A stretch of 64,000 nt of DNA from Cycloclasticus pugetii PS-1 (GCF_000384415.1 NZ_ARVU01000001.1:682001-746000), one strand, 5' to 3'. Shown: positions 28,571 to 38,350, counted from the first letter of the stretch. The notes: generated by a model not told the origin, from the sequence alone. Program-made: numbers and translations.

Positions 28571-30238
28571 ATGAGCGAAAATTTCGCAGAACTATTTGAA
28601 GAAAGCATTAAGTCCGCTGAACTAACACCGGGCACACTGATCACCGGTTTAGTAGTGGATATTACTAACGACTCAGTTATTGTTAACGCAAACCTGAAAT
28701 CAGAAGGCAATGTGCCACGTTGGCAGTTTGTTAACGCCTCTGGTGAGCTAGAGGTTGCGATTGGCGATGAAGTTGAAGTTGTATTGGATATGGTGGAAGA
28801 CGGCTTAGGCTCAACACTATTATCGAGAGATAAGGCGAAAAAAGCTGCAGCCTGGAAATTCCTAGAAAAAGCAGCAGAAGAAAAAGAAACAGTAACAGGT
28901 GTTATCACTGGCAAAGTACGTGGTGGCTTTACTGTTGAAGTAGGTGGTTTAAGTGGCTTCTTACCAGGATCACTTGTGGATGTACGTCCACTTAGAGATA
29001 CAACCTTCTTAGAAGGCAAAGACCTTGAGTTTAAAGTCATCAAATTAGATGAAAAACGTAACAATGTTGTTGTCTCTCGTCGAGCAGTTCTAGAAACAGA
29101 ATACAGCGCAGAGCGTGAAGCATTATTAGAAAACTTGAAAGAAGGCGCTATCCTTAAAGGGGTTGTAAAAAATCTTACCGATTACGGTGCATTTATCGAT
29201 TTGGGCGGCGTAGATGGTTTATTACATATTACCGATATGGCTTGGAAGCGTGTTAAACACCCATCCGAAGTGATCGAAATCGGTCAGGATATTGAAGTTC
29301 TTGTGCTTCGTTATGACGAAGAGAAGAAACGTGTTTCACTTGGCATGAAACAGTTGGGTGAAGATCCTTGGGTTAATATTTTAGACCGTTACCCAGTTAA
29401 CTCTAAACTGAGTGGTAAAGTAACAAACTTAACAGATTACGGTTGCTTTATTGAAATTGAAGACGGCATCGAAGGTCTTGTTCACGTGTCAGAAATGGAT
29501 TGGACTAACAAAAATGTTAACCCAGCTAAAATCGTATCATTAGGTGACGAAGTTGAAGTGATGGTGCTTGAAATTGATGATACTCGCCGTCGTATTTCAT
29601 TGGGTATGAAACAATGTAAAGGAAACCCATGGGAAGACTTCTCAGCGATTCATAAGAAAGGCGACAAAATTAAAGGTCTTATTAAGTCTATTACTGACTT
29701 TGGTGTCTTTATTGGATTGGATGGTGATATCGACGGTTTGGTGCATTTGTCTGATATTTCTTGGGATGAGAAAGCTGAAGAAGACCTGCAAAATTACAAA
29801 AAAGGAATGGAAATTGAAACTGTTATCCTAGCGATTGACTCTGAGCGTGAGAGAATCTCATTAGGCATTAAGCAGTTAGAACAGGATCCTTTCCAAGAGT
29901 TCTTGGCATCGAATGATAAAAATAGTCTTGTCAAAGGAACGGTAAAAGAAGTTGATGCGAAAGGCGCGGTTATTCAATTAGCAGAAGGTATTGAAGGCTA
30001 CTTACGTGCTTCAGAGCTTAATAGAGACCGAGTGGATGATGCTAGAAACTTACTGACCGAAGGGGATGAGGTTGAAGCTAAATTTATTGGGGTTGATCGT
30101 AAGAACAAAACCATTAATTTATCTGTAAAAGCTAAAGATGATGATGAAGAGAAAGCAGTATTGAGCGACTACTCTGCTCAAAATGCTAGCACGCCGACAT
30201 TGGGTGATATCTTTAAGAACTCCATGGAAGATAAGTAA
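28571..30238 (+). CDS. rpsA: 30S ribosomal protein S1
   Basis: S1 binds mRNA on the 30S subunit and helps start translation of structured messages. The 555-residue protein has six S1 OB-fold repeats (about 20-86, 105-170, 191-259, 276-346, 363-433 and 450-519), with repeats 3 to 6 showing the typical DYGAFID, DYGCFIE and DFGVFIG strands. Length matches the 557-residue E. coli protein. The ATG at 28571 follows AAAGAGAACATC, a weak Shine-Dalgarno, which is normal for S1 because of its autoregulation. Confidence 0.98.
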   Translation: MSENFAELFEESIKSAELTPGTLITGLVVDITNDSVIVNANLKSEGNVPRWQFVNASGELEVAIGDEVEVVLDMVEDGLGSTLLSRDKAKKAAAWKFLEKAAEEKETVTGVITGKVRGGFTVEVGGLSGFLPGSLVDVRPLRDTTFLEGKDLEFKVIKLDEKRNNVVVSRRAVLETEYSAEREALLENLKEGAILKGVVKNLTDYGAFIDLGGVDGLLHITDMAWKRVKHPSEVIEIGQDIEVLVLRYDEEKKRVSLGMKQLGEDPWVNILDRYPVNSKLSGKVTNLTDYGCFIEIEDGIEGLVHVSEMDWTNKNVNPAKIVSLGDEVEVMVLEIDDTRRRISLGMKQCKGNPWEDFSAIHKKGDKIKGLIKSITDFGVFIGLDGDIDGLVHLSDISWDEKAEEDLQNYKKGMEIETVILAIDSERERISLGIKQLEQDPFQEFLASNDKNSLVKGTVKEVDAKGAVIQLAEGIEGYLRASELNRDRVDDARNLLTEGDEVEAKFIGVDRKNKTINLSVKAKDDDEEKAVLSDYSAQNASTPTLGDIFKNSMEDK

Positions 30239-30248
30239 AAAGAGTCGA

Positions 30249-30281
30249 ACATTAGGCGGGATAATGTATTCCGCCTAATGT
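30249..30281 (+). repeat. Perfect 11-bp inverted repeat between rpsA and ihfB
   Basis: ACATTAGGCGG at 30249-30259 and CCGCCTAATGT at 30271-30281 are exact reverse complements around an 11-base loop. No T-tract follows directly, so it is not a classical terminator. It may be an RNA-processing or stability hairpin that protects rpsA mRNA. Confidence 0.7.
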
Positions 30282-30298
30282 CTACTTAAGGTGATAAC

Positions 30299-30601
30299 GT
30301 GACAAAATCAGAATTAATTGAAAAATTAGCAGATCAGCAAGTACATCTGCCCTATAAAGATGTTGAGTTGGCTGTAAAATGCATCTTAGAAAGAATGAGT
30401 AGGGCGCTATCCTCTGGTGAAAGAATTGAAATTAGAGGGTTTGGTAGTTTTTCGTTGCACTATCGTCCACCAAGAATTGGTAGAAATCCGAAAAATGGCG
30501 AATCGGTTGCCTTATCAGGGAAGTATGTTCCTCACTTTAAACCGGGGAAAGAACTAAGGTCTCGGGTAGATAATGCAAAAGAAAGTTACAGAATTAAATA
30601 A
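30299..30601 (+). CDS. ihfB: Integration host factor subunit beta
   Basis: A 100-residue HU/IHF-family DNA-bending protein that pairs with Ihf[23 protein letters not shown] near 46-67 is the beta-arm, with the intercalating proline, and [13 protein letters not shown] near 81-93 is diagnostic for IHF-beta. Translation starts at GTG 30299, six bases after AAGGTGA, and the N-terminus [10 protein letters not shown] aligns with E. coli IhfB. It sits just behind rpsA, the usual place. IHF may assist the sigma-54 flagellar promoter further along. Confidence 0.97.
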   Translation: MTKSELIEKLADQQVHLPYKDVELAVKCILERMSRALSSGERIEIRGFGSFSLHYRPPRIGRNPKNGESVALSGKYVPHFKPGKELRSRVDNAKESYRIK

Positions 30602-30630
30602 AAAAAGCCCCTTTTAAGGGGCTTTTTTTT
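30601..30630 (+). terminator. Strong intrinsic terminator after ihfB
   Basis: An AAAAAAGCCCC / GGGGCTTTTTT stem with a TTTTAA loop ends in eight T residues. It separates the rpsA-ihfB unit from lapAB. Confidence 0.95.
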
Positions 30631-30663
30631 GCTCGAAGAAAAGAACTAAATATAATTTTAGCT

Positions 30664-30672
30664 TGTTATAAT
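30664..30672 (+). promoter_or_regulatory. Extended -10 promoter of lapAB
   Basis: TG-T-TATAAT at 30664-30672 is a perfect extended -10 element. There is no recognisable -35, as is usual for this class. The predicted start near 30679 gives a 43-base leader to lapA. Confidence 0.55.
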
Positions 30673-30721
30673 CAAGTACACATTGTTTGATAAGCTACAT
30701 ATAAAGGCTAAGAAGGTGCGT

Positions 30722-31012
30722 ATGAAATTCATATATTTATTAGTTTTCGTGATTGTTCTAGTCGTGGGCTTTGTACTATCGGTTTTAAACTCCGCGCCTA
30801 TCAAAATTAACTATTACTATGGCTGGCTTGAGATGCCACTCTCTTTTGCGTTACTGTCAGCATTTATATTAGGTGCCGTGCTGGGGTTAAGCTCAAAAAT
30901 TTGGAGTAATTTGATGTTACGACAACGTTACTCGAAATTGTCAAAAGAAGCGGCAGTTACCAAAAAAGAAGTTTCTAGTTTAAGAACATACCCCGCTAAA
31001 CAGATAAATTAA
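30722..31012 (+). CDS. lapA: Lipopolysaccharide assembly protein LapA
   Basis: A 96-residue inner-membrane protein (DUF1049) with two transmembrane helices (about 3-22 and 42-63) and a cytoplasmic coiled tail. The SVLNSAPIKINYYYGWLEMPLSFALL region is typical of LapA. It acts with LapB in controlling LpxC proteolysis and lipopolysaccharide amount. ATG 30722 follows AGAAGGTGCGT, a good ribosome site; the open frame upstream to 30683 is not needed. lapB begins four bases after its stop. Confidence 0.9.
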   Translation: MKFIYLLVFVIVLVVGFVLSVLNSAPIKINYYYGWLEMPLSFALLSAFILGAVLGLSSKIWSNLMLRQRYSKLSKEAAVTKKEVSSLRTYPAKQIN

Positions 31013-31016
31013 TTGA

Positions 31017-32156
31017 ATGTTTGAATTTGCAATAATGCTGCTACCGGTAGCAGCAGCCAGTGGATGGTACGTAGCATTTAGACATTATAATGCGAAGTTA
31101 AAAAAGCCTTCTAACGAATATGAAGGCTTTTTTAAAGGCATCAACTATTTGTTAAATGAGCAGCCTGATAAGGCGATTGATGTTTTTATTGATTTATTAG
31201 AAGTGGATGATGAAACCATAGAAACGCACCTTGCATTGGGTACGTTATTTCGTCAGCGCGGTGAAGTAGAAAAATCCATCCGTCTACATCAAAATCTTAT
31301 TGCGAGGCCTCAAATTAGCCTAGATACGCGAGCCAATATTTTAAATGAACTCGGTTTGGATTATATGCGTGCCGGACTACTTGATCGAGCCGAGAATATT
31401 TTTCTTGAATTAGAAAAAATGGAGCTTCATGAAGTTAATGCGGTTCGACAATTATTGTCTATTTTTCAACAAGAAAAAGAATGGTTAAAAGCGATAGATT
31501 ATGCGACAAGACTAGAATCAATCGAATTCAAAAAGCAACCTTTACTACTGTCCCATTTACACTGTGAAGCAGCACTATTGTATCGTTTTGAAGAGGATGC
31601 GGATATTATCAAAAGCCACTTGAGAAAAGCGCTTAAAATCGATCCATTGTGTGTCAGGGTCAATATTATTAGTGCGGAAATTGAGGTGGCTAAAGGTGAG
31701 TATAAGCAAGCATTGAAATTATTGTTAAAAATAATGGATCAAGATAGAAAGTTTGTGCCTGTATTTATTGATTTAATACTTAACTGCTATGACCGACTAG
31801 GCCGATCAAAACAAAAATTTGATTTCTTGTCTGAACTTCAAGAGAGCAATGAATCAACCATTGTTGTCAGTCGCTTTTTAGATGTGCTGTTGGAACACAA
31901 AGGCTTGGAAGAAGCATCTGCTTTCATGCATAAAAAGTTACGTCAACATCCGTCGAAAAGTTATTTGAAATTGTATGCAGGGATTACACGTCCGGATAAA
32001 AATACCGAGCTTGAGTTCTTAAAAAGTATTATTAAACAGTTTGATAATGATGTACAAAATTTTCAATGTAAACAGTGTGGGTTTACTTCAGTTGATTTAA
32101 ATTGGTGTTGTCCAAGTTGCCAAGACTGGGGGGTTATTGAACCGATCGAAATATAA
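31017..32156 (+). CDS. lapB: Lipopolysaccharide assembly protein LapB (YciM)
   Basis: LapB recruits FtsH to degrade LpxC and so balances lipopolysaccharide and phospholipid synthesis. The 379-residue protein has an N-terminal membrane anchor (about 2-20), about nine TPR-like helical repeats (about 35-335) and a C-terminal rubredoxin-type metal site (CKQCG near 346 and CPSCQ near 364) needed for function in E. coli. Length is close to the 389 residues of E. coli LapB. It is four bases behind lapA with no clear ribosome site, so translational coupling is likely. Confidence 0.95.
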   Translation: MFEFAIMLLPVAAASGWYVAFRHYNAKLKKPSNEYEGFFKGINYLLNEQPDKAIDVFIDLLEVDDETIETHLALGTLFRQRGEVEKSIRLHQNLIARPQISLDTRANILNELGLDYMRAGLLDRAENIFLELEKMELHEVNAVRQLLSIFQQEKEWLKAIDYATRLESIEFKKQPLLLSHLHCEAALLYRFEEDADIIKSHLRKALKIDPLCVRVNIISAEIEVAKGEYKQALKLLLKIMDQDRKFVPVFIDLILNCYDRLGRSKQKFDFLSELQESNESTIVVSRFLDVLLEHKGLEEASAFMHKKLRQHPSKSYLKLYAGITRPDKNTELEFLKSIIKQFDNDVQNFQCKQCGFTSVDLNWCCPSCQDWGVIEPIEI

Positions 32157-32289
32157 AAGGTATTCTGTAAGTCTTTACCGATAACACTTTAAGGTTTTAC
32201 GTATAGACGTAGGCTATCTAAATAGACGAAAGTAAATACGGTTGTATGGAATAAGGATGTTTAATCAACGTGAATGAATAAGGATATTT

Positions 32290-32553
32290 ATGAAAAAGAT
32301 TATTATATTATTGGTTTCATTAAGTTGTTTTTGCTTTTCTTTCATGGCATTGGCAGTAAATATAAACACAGCGGAAGCCGATGATATTGCAAAAGAACTT
32401 AAAGGTGTTGGCCCAGCTAAAGCAGAAGCGATTGTTAATTACCGTGAAAAAAATGGTGCCTTCAAAAGCCTGAAAGAACTGACTAAGATAAAAGGTATAG
32501 GCGCGTCTACGGTCGATAAAAATCGTGAAAATATTCAACTGGATGTAATGTAG
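32290..32553 (+). CDS. ComEA-like exported helix-hairpin-helix protein
   Basis: An 87-residue protein with a signal peptide (about 1-22, cleavage after ALA) followed by a single ComEA-type double helix-hairpin-helix domain: VNINTAEADDIAKELKGVG and the second hairpin LTKIKGIGASTVDKN. ComEA proteins bind incoming DNA in the periplasm during natural transformation, but short single-domain members are also common in species not known to be competent. It stands 133 bases behind lapB with its own possible promoter and ends before a bidirectional terminator. No other competence gene is in view. Confidence 0.88.
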   Translation: MKKIIILLVSLSCFCFSFMALAVNINTAEADDIAKELKGVGPAKAEAIVNYREKNGAFKSLKELTKIKGIGASTVDKNRENIQLDVM

Positions 32554-32569
32554 AGCTTTTCATGGAGTG

Positions 32570-32598
32570 AAAAAGCCCTGTTAATTCAGGGCTTTTTT
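32570..32598. terminator. Bidirectional intrinsic terminator
   Basis: AAAAAGCCCTG and CAGGGCTTTTT pair perfectly around a TTAATT loop. The T run on one side and the A run on the other let it end both the ComEA-like gene and the convergent acyl-CoA dehydrogenase operon. Confidence 0.93.
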
Positions 32599-32616
32599 AT
32601 GCTCATACCTTGATGG

Positions 32617-34401
32617 TTAAAACTGCTCTTCCTTAAGGCTCATGGTGCTATTACAGCCAGCCAAGATGTTAGACAATAGAGAGCCTGTTTGAGGCAAGAG
32701 GCGTTGCATATAAAATAGGCCTGTTTTGAGCTTTGCATCGTAAAAATCGGCACTCATTTCGCCTTTACGATAGGTGATTTGTTCAGCCATTTTTGCCCAC
32801 ATATAACCAAGAGCGACTAAACCAAACATATTTAGGTAATCGCTAGCAGCGGTAGCAGCTTCATCTGGGTCTGATAACCCTTTTTGTGCAATAAAGAGAG
32901 TTGCTTGTTGTAACCTTGAAAATGATTTCTGTAAGGGTAATATATAGGCTGTTAACGGCTTATCGTTAGCATATTGCTCAAGAAAGTTAGAGATGGGGTG
33001 AAAGAAATGCCGTAAATATTTACCCATTTGCTCGGGTAATTTTCGACCGACTAAATCAAGCGCTTGAATACCATTTGCACCTTCATAAATTTTACTAATT
33101 CTTGCATCTCGTAAATACTGTTCCATTCCATTTTCACGGATATAACCATGGCCACCGTATACTTGTATACCTAGGCTAGTGACTGTTTCTCCAATATCAG
33201 TAAGAAATGATTTAAAGACCGGTGTTAATAAAGAAACAAGCTCATCTGCTTCTTGCCTTTGTTGTTTGTTATCAGCATGCTGGGATAGGTCAAGTTTGTA
33301 AGATAACCAGCTACTTAAGGCTCGCGCACCTTCTGTGTAAGCCTTCATTGTCATCAGCATGCGTCTAATGTCAGGGTGAACGATCAGTGGGTCGGCAGCT
33401 TGTTCGGGGTACTTTGCTCCACTAAGAGCTCTGCCTTGAAGACGTTCTTTAGCGTAATCTTTAGCACTGCAATAAGAGGCTTGAGCAATGGCCAAGCCTT
33501 GAATACCAACATGGAGCCTAGCGCTGTTCATCATAACAAACATCGCTTTCATCCCTTTGTTTAGCTCGCCAACAAGAAAACCTTTCGCGTTATCAAACTC
33601 TATAGAGCAGGTGGATGAGGCGTTAATGCCCATTTTATGTTCTATTCCGCTACAAAAAACACCGTTGAGTTCTGCCAGGGTTCCATCATCATGAACGTTG
33701 AACTTGGGCACTAAAAACAAACTAATTCCTTTGATTCCTGAAGGGGCATCTGGGGTTCTTGCTAATACTAGGTGTATTATGTTTTCTGTTAAGTTATGCT
33801 CGCCAGCGCTAATAAAGATTTTACTGCCGGAAAGGTGATAATTACCCTCACTTTGTGGAACCGCTTTTGTTCGAATAAGCCCTAAATCTGTGCCACATTG
33901 AGGTTCTGTTAAACACATTGTGCCACTCCATTGCCCGGAGACCATATTAGATAGAAATTTTTCTTTTAAATCTTCGTGGGCAAATTTTTCGATAGCGTTA
34001 TAGGCACCAATAGTTAACCCCATGTACATGGTGAATGACATATTGCTTGAAATAAGCATTTCATCAACGGCATTGGCAATATAATGAGGTAAGCCCTGTC
34101 CGCCGTATTTAGGATCACAGGTTAAATTCCCCCAGCCAGAGGCTGTCATTTCTTGATAGGCTTCTTTAAAACCATCAGGCGTTGTAACGACGCCATCATG
34201 GTATGTGCAGCCTTGTTCATCACCCGCTTTATTTAAAGGAAATAATAATGTTTCGGACACCTTTCCAGCCTGTTCAAAAATAGCATCTGTCAGGTCTGTC
34301 GTCATCTCTGAGAAAGTAGGTATGTTACTGAGTTCGTCAGTTTCTAAAAATTCATTTATTAGATACTTAATGTCGTCAATCGGCGCTTTTAATGTAGCCA
34401 T
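32617..34401 (-). CDS. Acyl-CoA dehydrogenase, large FadE5-like type
   Basis: This FAD enzyme introduces the 2,3-double bond in acyl-CoA. The 594-residue form is longer than the classic 380-residue dehydrogenases, with an N-terminal helical extension and a C-terminal extra domain. Motifs are CLTEPQCGTDLG near 158-169 (flavin contact), GHGYIRENGMEQYLRD near 410-425, and the catalytic-base glutamate in ISKIYEGANGIQALDLVGR near 428-446. It is the last gene of a minus-strand run and begins two bases after the HAD/crotonase fusion, so the three beta-oxidation genes form one operon. Confidence 0.92.
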   Translation of the reverse strand: MATLKAPIDDIKYLINEFLETDELSNIPTFSEMTTDLTDAIFEQAGKVSETLLFPLNKAGDEQGCTYHDGVVTTPDGFKEAYQEMTASGWGNLTCDPKYGGQGLPHYIANAVDEMLISSNMSFTMYMGLTIGAYNAIEKFAHEDLKEKFLSNMVSGQWSGTMCLTEPQCGTDLGLIRTKAVPQSEGNYHLSGSKIFISAGEHNLTENIIHLVLARTPDAPSGIKGISLFLVPKFNVHDDGTLAELNGVFCSGIEHKMGINASSTCSIEFDNAKGFLVGELNKGMKAMFVMMNSARLHVGIQGLAIAQASYCSAKDYAKERLQGRALSGAKYPEQAADPLIVHPDIRRMLMTMKAYTEGARALSSWLSYKLDLSQHADNKQQRQEADELVSLLTPVFKSFLTDIGETVTSLGIQVYGGHGYIRENGMEQYLRDARISKIYEGANGIQALDLVGRKLPEQMGKYLRHFFHPISNFLEQYANDKPLTAYILPLQKSFSRLQQATLFIAQKGLSDPDEAATAASDYLNMFGLVALGYMWAKMAEQITYRKGEMSADFYDAKLKTGLFYMQRLLPQTGSLLSNILAGCNSTMSLKEEQF

Positions 34402-34403
34402 GT

Positions 34404-36728
34404 TTAGTTCCTCAGCGGTTTGCCAGTTTCTAGTGTGTGCTGCATACGATCTAATGTATTAGTATTTTTGATCAGTGTTACAAAGGCTTGGCGTTCGAGT
34501 GCATATAAATCATCTTCAGTATGTAGTTCAGTAATATCAGTGTCACCTCCACTCAATACCATAGCTAATTGGTCGGCAACGGTGCTGTCGTAGGGTGTTG
34601 CTTTACCTGTATTAACAAAATTGTTAACGGCTAAATTAAGCGCTATACGTGCGGTGCTGCCGGGTAGTGATACCTCAGCTTCTTCAGGAGCAAGGTAGCC
34701 CTCAACCAGTTCTAAGGCTTTGTGTTTTGCGTCAAATAATAAGCGTTCACGATTCATCGTGATGCCATCTGTTGGGCGCATGAATAAGTGGCTTTTCGCT
34801 TCTTCTGCTGAGCTGGAGACGGTGGCAGTGCTGATTAATTCGAATGCTTTGCTGATCGCTGGCATGGGACCTTTAGCCCGTTTTGGGTTTAGCATCCAGC
34901 GGGTTAATAGTTCTTTACAGCCTCCCCATGATGGAATAAGCCCAACGCCTACTTCAACTAAGCCGAGGTAAGACTCTGCGTGTGCTTGAATGGCATCACA
35001 ATGAAGCAAGCTTTCGCAGCCGCCTCCAAGAGCCATTCCAGATGGTGCACCAACAACAGGAAAGGGGGCGTATTTCATGGCTTTGTAGGTATCTTGCCCT
35101 GATTTCACCATCTGATTTATTTGTGGCCAAGCGGCTGTGTTAGCAGCAAATAAGGCTAAACCAATGTTGGCGCCAACAGAGTAGTTGTCGGCTTCATTGT
35201 ATAAAACTAAGGCTTTGTAATTAGTTGGAATGACCTCAACTGTACTACCAATCAGAGCTAAAATATCAGGGTCAATCGAATTCATTTTGCTGTGAAACTC
35301 TAAACAGAGAACACCATCACCAATATCCCATAGACTTGCGGATGAATTCGACTTGATAGGGCGTTGGCTTTGCTTGATATCGGTTAATGTTAAAACCCCC
35401 TCGTGTTTTTCTACCGGACGATACTCACCGGCAAGGTTTAAGCTTAACGCCTGCTCGTTTTCAAAGGAGTAAAAGGTTTTTCCTCGTGCTGCTAACAAGA
35501 ACGGTGGGATGGGTTGTTGGTTATCGTTTAGTTTATTGATAAACCAATCAACCCCGACTTTATCGAGCAGTTCGAACGGGCCATACTTCCAGTTATAGCC
35601 TAGCTTCATAGCTCGATCGATGGATTCAATATTGTCGCTTATTTCTGGAACTAAAGAAGCTGAGTAACACAAGGTTTTTGATAAAACTGACCAAGCAAAT
35701 TGACCACCTTTGTCATCGAATGAAACCAGTTTTCGTAGATCCTTTTTAACTGAAGGTTTTAGTGACTCTAATGTTGTTTGCTTGTGTGGGGCATATTCTC
35801 CAGTTATTAAGTTAATAGACTCTTTGGTTTTTTTACCGTTTAACGTACTGAGTCTATAAAATCCACCTTTTCCCTTGCGGCCTATATAGCCATCGGTAAT
35901 CATTTTTTTTACGATGTCTGGAATAACCGCTTGTTCTTGAAATGGGTCGTGCTTAGGTAAGGAGTGAACCATGGACTCTAAAACATAGGGCATGATATCA
36001 ATGCCCACTAGGTCCATTAAGCCAAAAATGCCTGTTTTAGGAACGCCCATTGGTGTGCCCGCTAGGCTGTCGGCCTCATCTACGGTTAGCTTTAGGCGAA
36101 TGGCATCTAGTAAGGCAGTTTGTATCCAATATGTACCAATTCTATTAGCAATAAAGCCGGGTGTGTCATGGCACTTGACGACCCCTTTGCCTAGTTTGTA
36201 ATCACAAAAATGACTTAAGCATTCCACAACTTTTGGCTGTGTATCTGGCCCGACAACCATTTCTAATAATCGCATATAACGAGGTGGGTTGAAAAAATGC
36301 GTGATGAGAAAATGACGTGAGAAGTCTTTGGATGTTCCAGCTGTTAAATCGCTAAGAGGGAGTGTGGAGGTATTAGATGAAATGATGCAGTCTGGTTTAC
36401 GTATTGCGTCAATTTTTTTGTATAAATCTTGTTTCAAATCTAAGCGTTCAACAATTACCTCTATTATCCAATCTACAGTGGCTAAATCATTGAAATTGTC
36501 CTCTAGGTTTCCAGGTGTAATGTTTTTGGCGTTACGTTTATGCATTAACGCAGCTGGTTTTGTATTCAATAATTTTTTCAGGGCAGTTTGAGCAATGATG
36601 CTGCGATCTTCGGCACCCTCAGGAACGATGTCTAATAACAAAACTTTTTTACCGGCATTCGCAATCTGGGCTGCAATGCCGCTGCCCATTACGCCTGCGC
36701 CAATGACGGCGATGCTGTCTATTTTCAT
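34404..36728 (-). CDS. 3-hydroxyacyl-CoA dehydrogenase/enoyl-CoA hydratase fusion (FadN type)
   Basis: A 774-residue fusion with the dehydrogenase first and the crotonase last, the reverse of E. coli FadB and like Bacillus FadN. The NAD site is VIGAGVMGSG near 8-17 and a second HAD C-terminal domain follows. The crotonase domain (about 475-690) keeps both hydratase glutamates, in ALGGGCE and LVEVGVGLIP. It therefore does the hydration and oxidation steps. Its start overlaps the thiolase stop (TAATG), which fixes the start at 36728 rather than at an upstream in-frame ATG. Confidence 0.93.
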   Translation of the reverse strand: MKIDSIAVIGAGVMGSGIAAQIANAGKKVLLLDIVPEGAEDRSIIAQTALKKLLNTKPAALMHKRNAKNITPGNLEDNFNDLATVDWIIEVIVERLDLKQDLYKKIDAIRKPDCIISSNTSTLPLSDLTAGTSKDFSRHFLITHFFNPPRYMRLLEMVVGPDTQPKVVECLSHFCDYKLGKGVVKCHDTPGFIANRIGTYWIQTALLDAIRLKLTVDEADSLAGTPMGVPKTGIFGLMDLVGIDIMPYVLESMVHSLPKHDPFQEQAVIPDIVKKMITDGYIGRKGKGGFYRLSTLNGKKTKESINLITGEYAPHKQTTLESLKPSVKKDLRKLVSFDDKGGQFAWSVLSKTLCYSASLVPEISDNIESIDRAMKLGYNWKYGPFELLDKVGVDWFINKLNDNQQPIPPFLLAARGKTFYSFENEQALSLNLAGEYRPVEKHEGVLTLTDIKQSQRPIKSNSSASLWDIGDGVLCLEFHSKMNSIDPDILALIGSTVEVIPTNYKALVLYNEADNYSVGANIGLALFAANTAAWPQINQMVKSGQDTYKAMKYAPFPVVGAPSGMALGGGCESLLHCDAIQAHAESYLGLVEVGVGLIPSWGGCKELLTRWMLNPKRAKGPMPAISKAFELISTATVSSSAEEAKSHLFMRPTDGITMNRERLLFDAKHKALELVEGYLAPEEAEVSLPGSTARIALNLAVNNFVNTGKATPYDSTVADQLAMVLSGGDTDITELHTEDDLYALERQAFVTLIKNTNTLDRMQHTLETGKPLRN

Positions 36729-37864
36729 TAGAGAGACTCCAGGATAGTTGCAATACCTTGCCCGCCGCCAATACATTGAGTGGCTAATGCATAGTGTTTG
36801 TTTTCGCGCTTTAATAAAGCGGCTGCTTTTCCTGTGATTCTAGCGCCTGTCGCACCAAGAGGGTGACCGAGAGCAATGGCGCCACCATCAATATTAACTC
36901 GATTAATATCAACCTTAAGTTCTTGAATACAAGCGATAGACTGACTGGCAAAGGCTTCATTAATTTCAATGATGTCTATATCTGTAATCGTTAAGGATGC
37001 TCTTTGTAAGGCCTTTTTGGTCGCGAAAATTGGTCCTAGGCCCATTGTTTCGGGAGCGCAACCGGATACAGCAATGCTGTTAATTCGAGCCAAAGGCGTT
37101 AATTTATTTTGTATGGCGTACTCTTCGCTGCAAACTAATGTTGCTGAAGCGCCATCAGTCAGCGGGGAAGAGTTGGCCGCCGTTACGGTTCCGTCAGTAG
37201 AGAAAGCGGGCTTTAATCCTGCCATCTCTTCGATGCTGGTATTTGCTCGGATGCAGCCATCCATCTCAACAATGATTGAATCACAGTCTATGGGGATGAT
37301 TTCATCTTTAAAGCGGCCTTGTTGCTGAGCGGCGGCAGCTTTTTGTTGGCTAGCAATGGCAAACTCGTCTTGTTGTGAGCGTGACAATTGGTATTGTTTC
37401 GCAACGTTTTCAGCTGTTTCCCCCATGCTGATATAGGCTGCTGGTAGGGTGTTGAATAAGGCTGGGTTTGGCATAGGGTTATACCCGCCCATGGGAATGC
37501 GACTCATTGATTCAACGCCAGCACAAATAAAGGCTTCTCCTGCATTCATTTGAATAGCACCGGCAGCCATATGAATGGCTTGCATAGAAGAGCCACAAAA
37601 ACGATTAACTGTGACCCCGGCAACACTGTTGGGTATTCCTGCCATTAAACCACTCAGTCTGGCGATATTAAGACCTTGTTCGCCCTCTGGGAAAGCACAG
37701 CCCATTATAATGTCTTCTAGTGAGCCTGAGTCGATGCCTGTTTTGCTAACTAGGCCGGCGATCACTTGAGAGACCAGGGTGTCTGGCCTTAGGGTTGCTA
37801 AAGCGCCCTTATGGGCAAAAGTTTGGGGTGATCGTACGTAAGCTGCTATAACAACATTTTTCAT
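36728..37864 (-). CDS. fadA: Acetyl-CoA C-acyltransferase (3-ketoacyl-CoA thiolase)
   Basis: The thiolase that closes each beta-oxidation cycle. The 378-residue protein has the acyl-accepting cysteine in VNRFCGSSMQAIH near 83-95, GGAIALGHPLGATGAR near 336-351 with the catalytic His, and the second cysteine in CIGGGQGIA near 366. ATG 37864 is chosen because GGAG lies seven bases before it; the ATG 12 bases upstream has no ribosome site. It is the first gene of the thiolase-fusion-dehydrogenase operon. Confidence 0.93.
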   Translation of the reverse strand: MKNVVIAAYVRSPQTFAHKGALATLRPDTLVSQVIAGLVSKTGIDSGSLEDIIMGCAFPEGEQGLNIARLSGLMAGIPNSVAGVTVNRFCGSSMQAIHMAAGAIQMNAGEAFICAGVESMSRIPMGGYNPMPNPALFNTLPAAYISMGETAENVAKQYQLSRSQQDEFAIASQQKAAAAQQQGRFKDEIIPIDCDSIIVEMDGCIRANTSIEEMAGLKPAFSTDGTVTAANSSPLTDGASATLVCSEEYAIQNKLTPLARINSIAVSGCAPETMGLGPIFATKKALQRASLTITDIDIIEINEAFASQSIACIQELKVDINRVNIDGGAIALGHPLGATGARITGKAAALLKRENKHYALATQCIGGGQGIATILESL

Positions 37865-38350
37865 GATTTGCTCCATCTGATGGCAGGTTGAATGCTGAGA
37901 GTTTTTGAGACGGTGGGTTAAGTTTGTTTACGTTTTGCGTGTTTTTTTCAGTCCCATGTCGACGCTCAGTGAACGGCCTAATGTGGCCTGCTGAGCTGAT
38001 AAGTAGAGGGGTTATATGTGTTGTTTGTTCTGTAAGACTGTTATATGACGCCGTAAAAACGTTGATATTAATGAATGAATAGTGAAAGAGTTTAGCGCAA
38101 AGCGTTAGCCACTTATGCGTGTAACTGTTACAAGGAAAGGTGAGGTTAAAAATAGGACTTTTAGAGTTTTTAAAGCGGCTCGTTTTATAGCGTGCTAGCG
38201 TATAAGCTCTAACATTTGCAATGCCAGTTATCGTTATTGCTATGTATAACGTGTCATGTTTCATATTATGCCTAATATGCAATATGCGCCTGCCTTATAG
38301 TAACGTCAATTGAACAAGCGGGTAGATACAAAAACGCAGCTTGGCATTGA
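37865..38350. other. Noncoding stretch between fadD and fadA
   Basis: This 486-base gap has no supportable gene. A minus-strand open frame covering most of it is low complexity, has no ribosome site and no known motif. The gap appears to be an unusually long leader or regulatory region for the thiolase operon, with a candidate promoter at its fadD end. Confidence 0.6.
38262..38309 (-). promoter_or_regulatory. Candidate promoter and operator of the fadA operon
   Basis: Read on the minus strand, TTGACG (38304-38309) and CATATT (38281-38286) are 17 bases apart. An inverted repeat CATATT-N6-AATATG (38262-38279) lies at the predicted start point. The leader to fadA would be about 400 bases. No canonical FadR or PsrA site was recognised. 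Confidence 0.3.

Noticed and set aside
37809-38282. 157-residue minus-strand open frame in the gap before fadA
   Set aside because: It has no ribosome site, no recognisable motif, and a composition typical of translated noncoding DNA. It also runs into the thiolase gene start.
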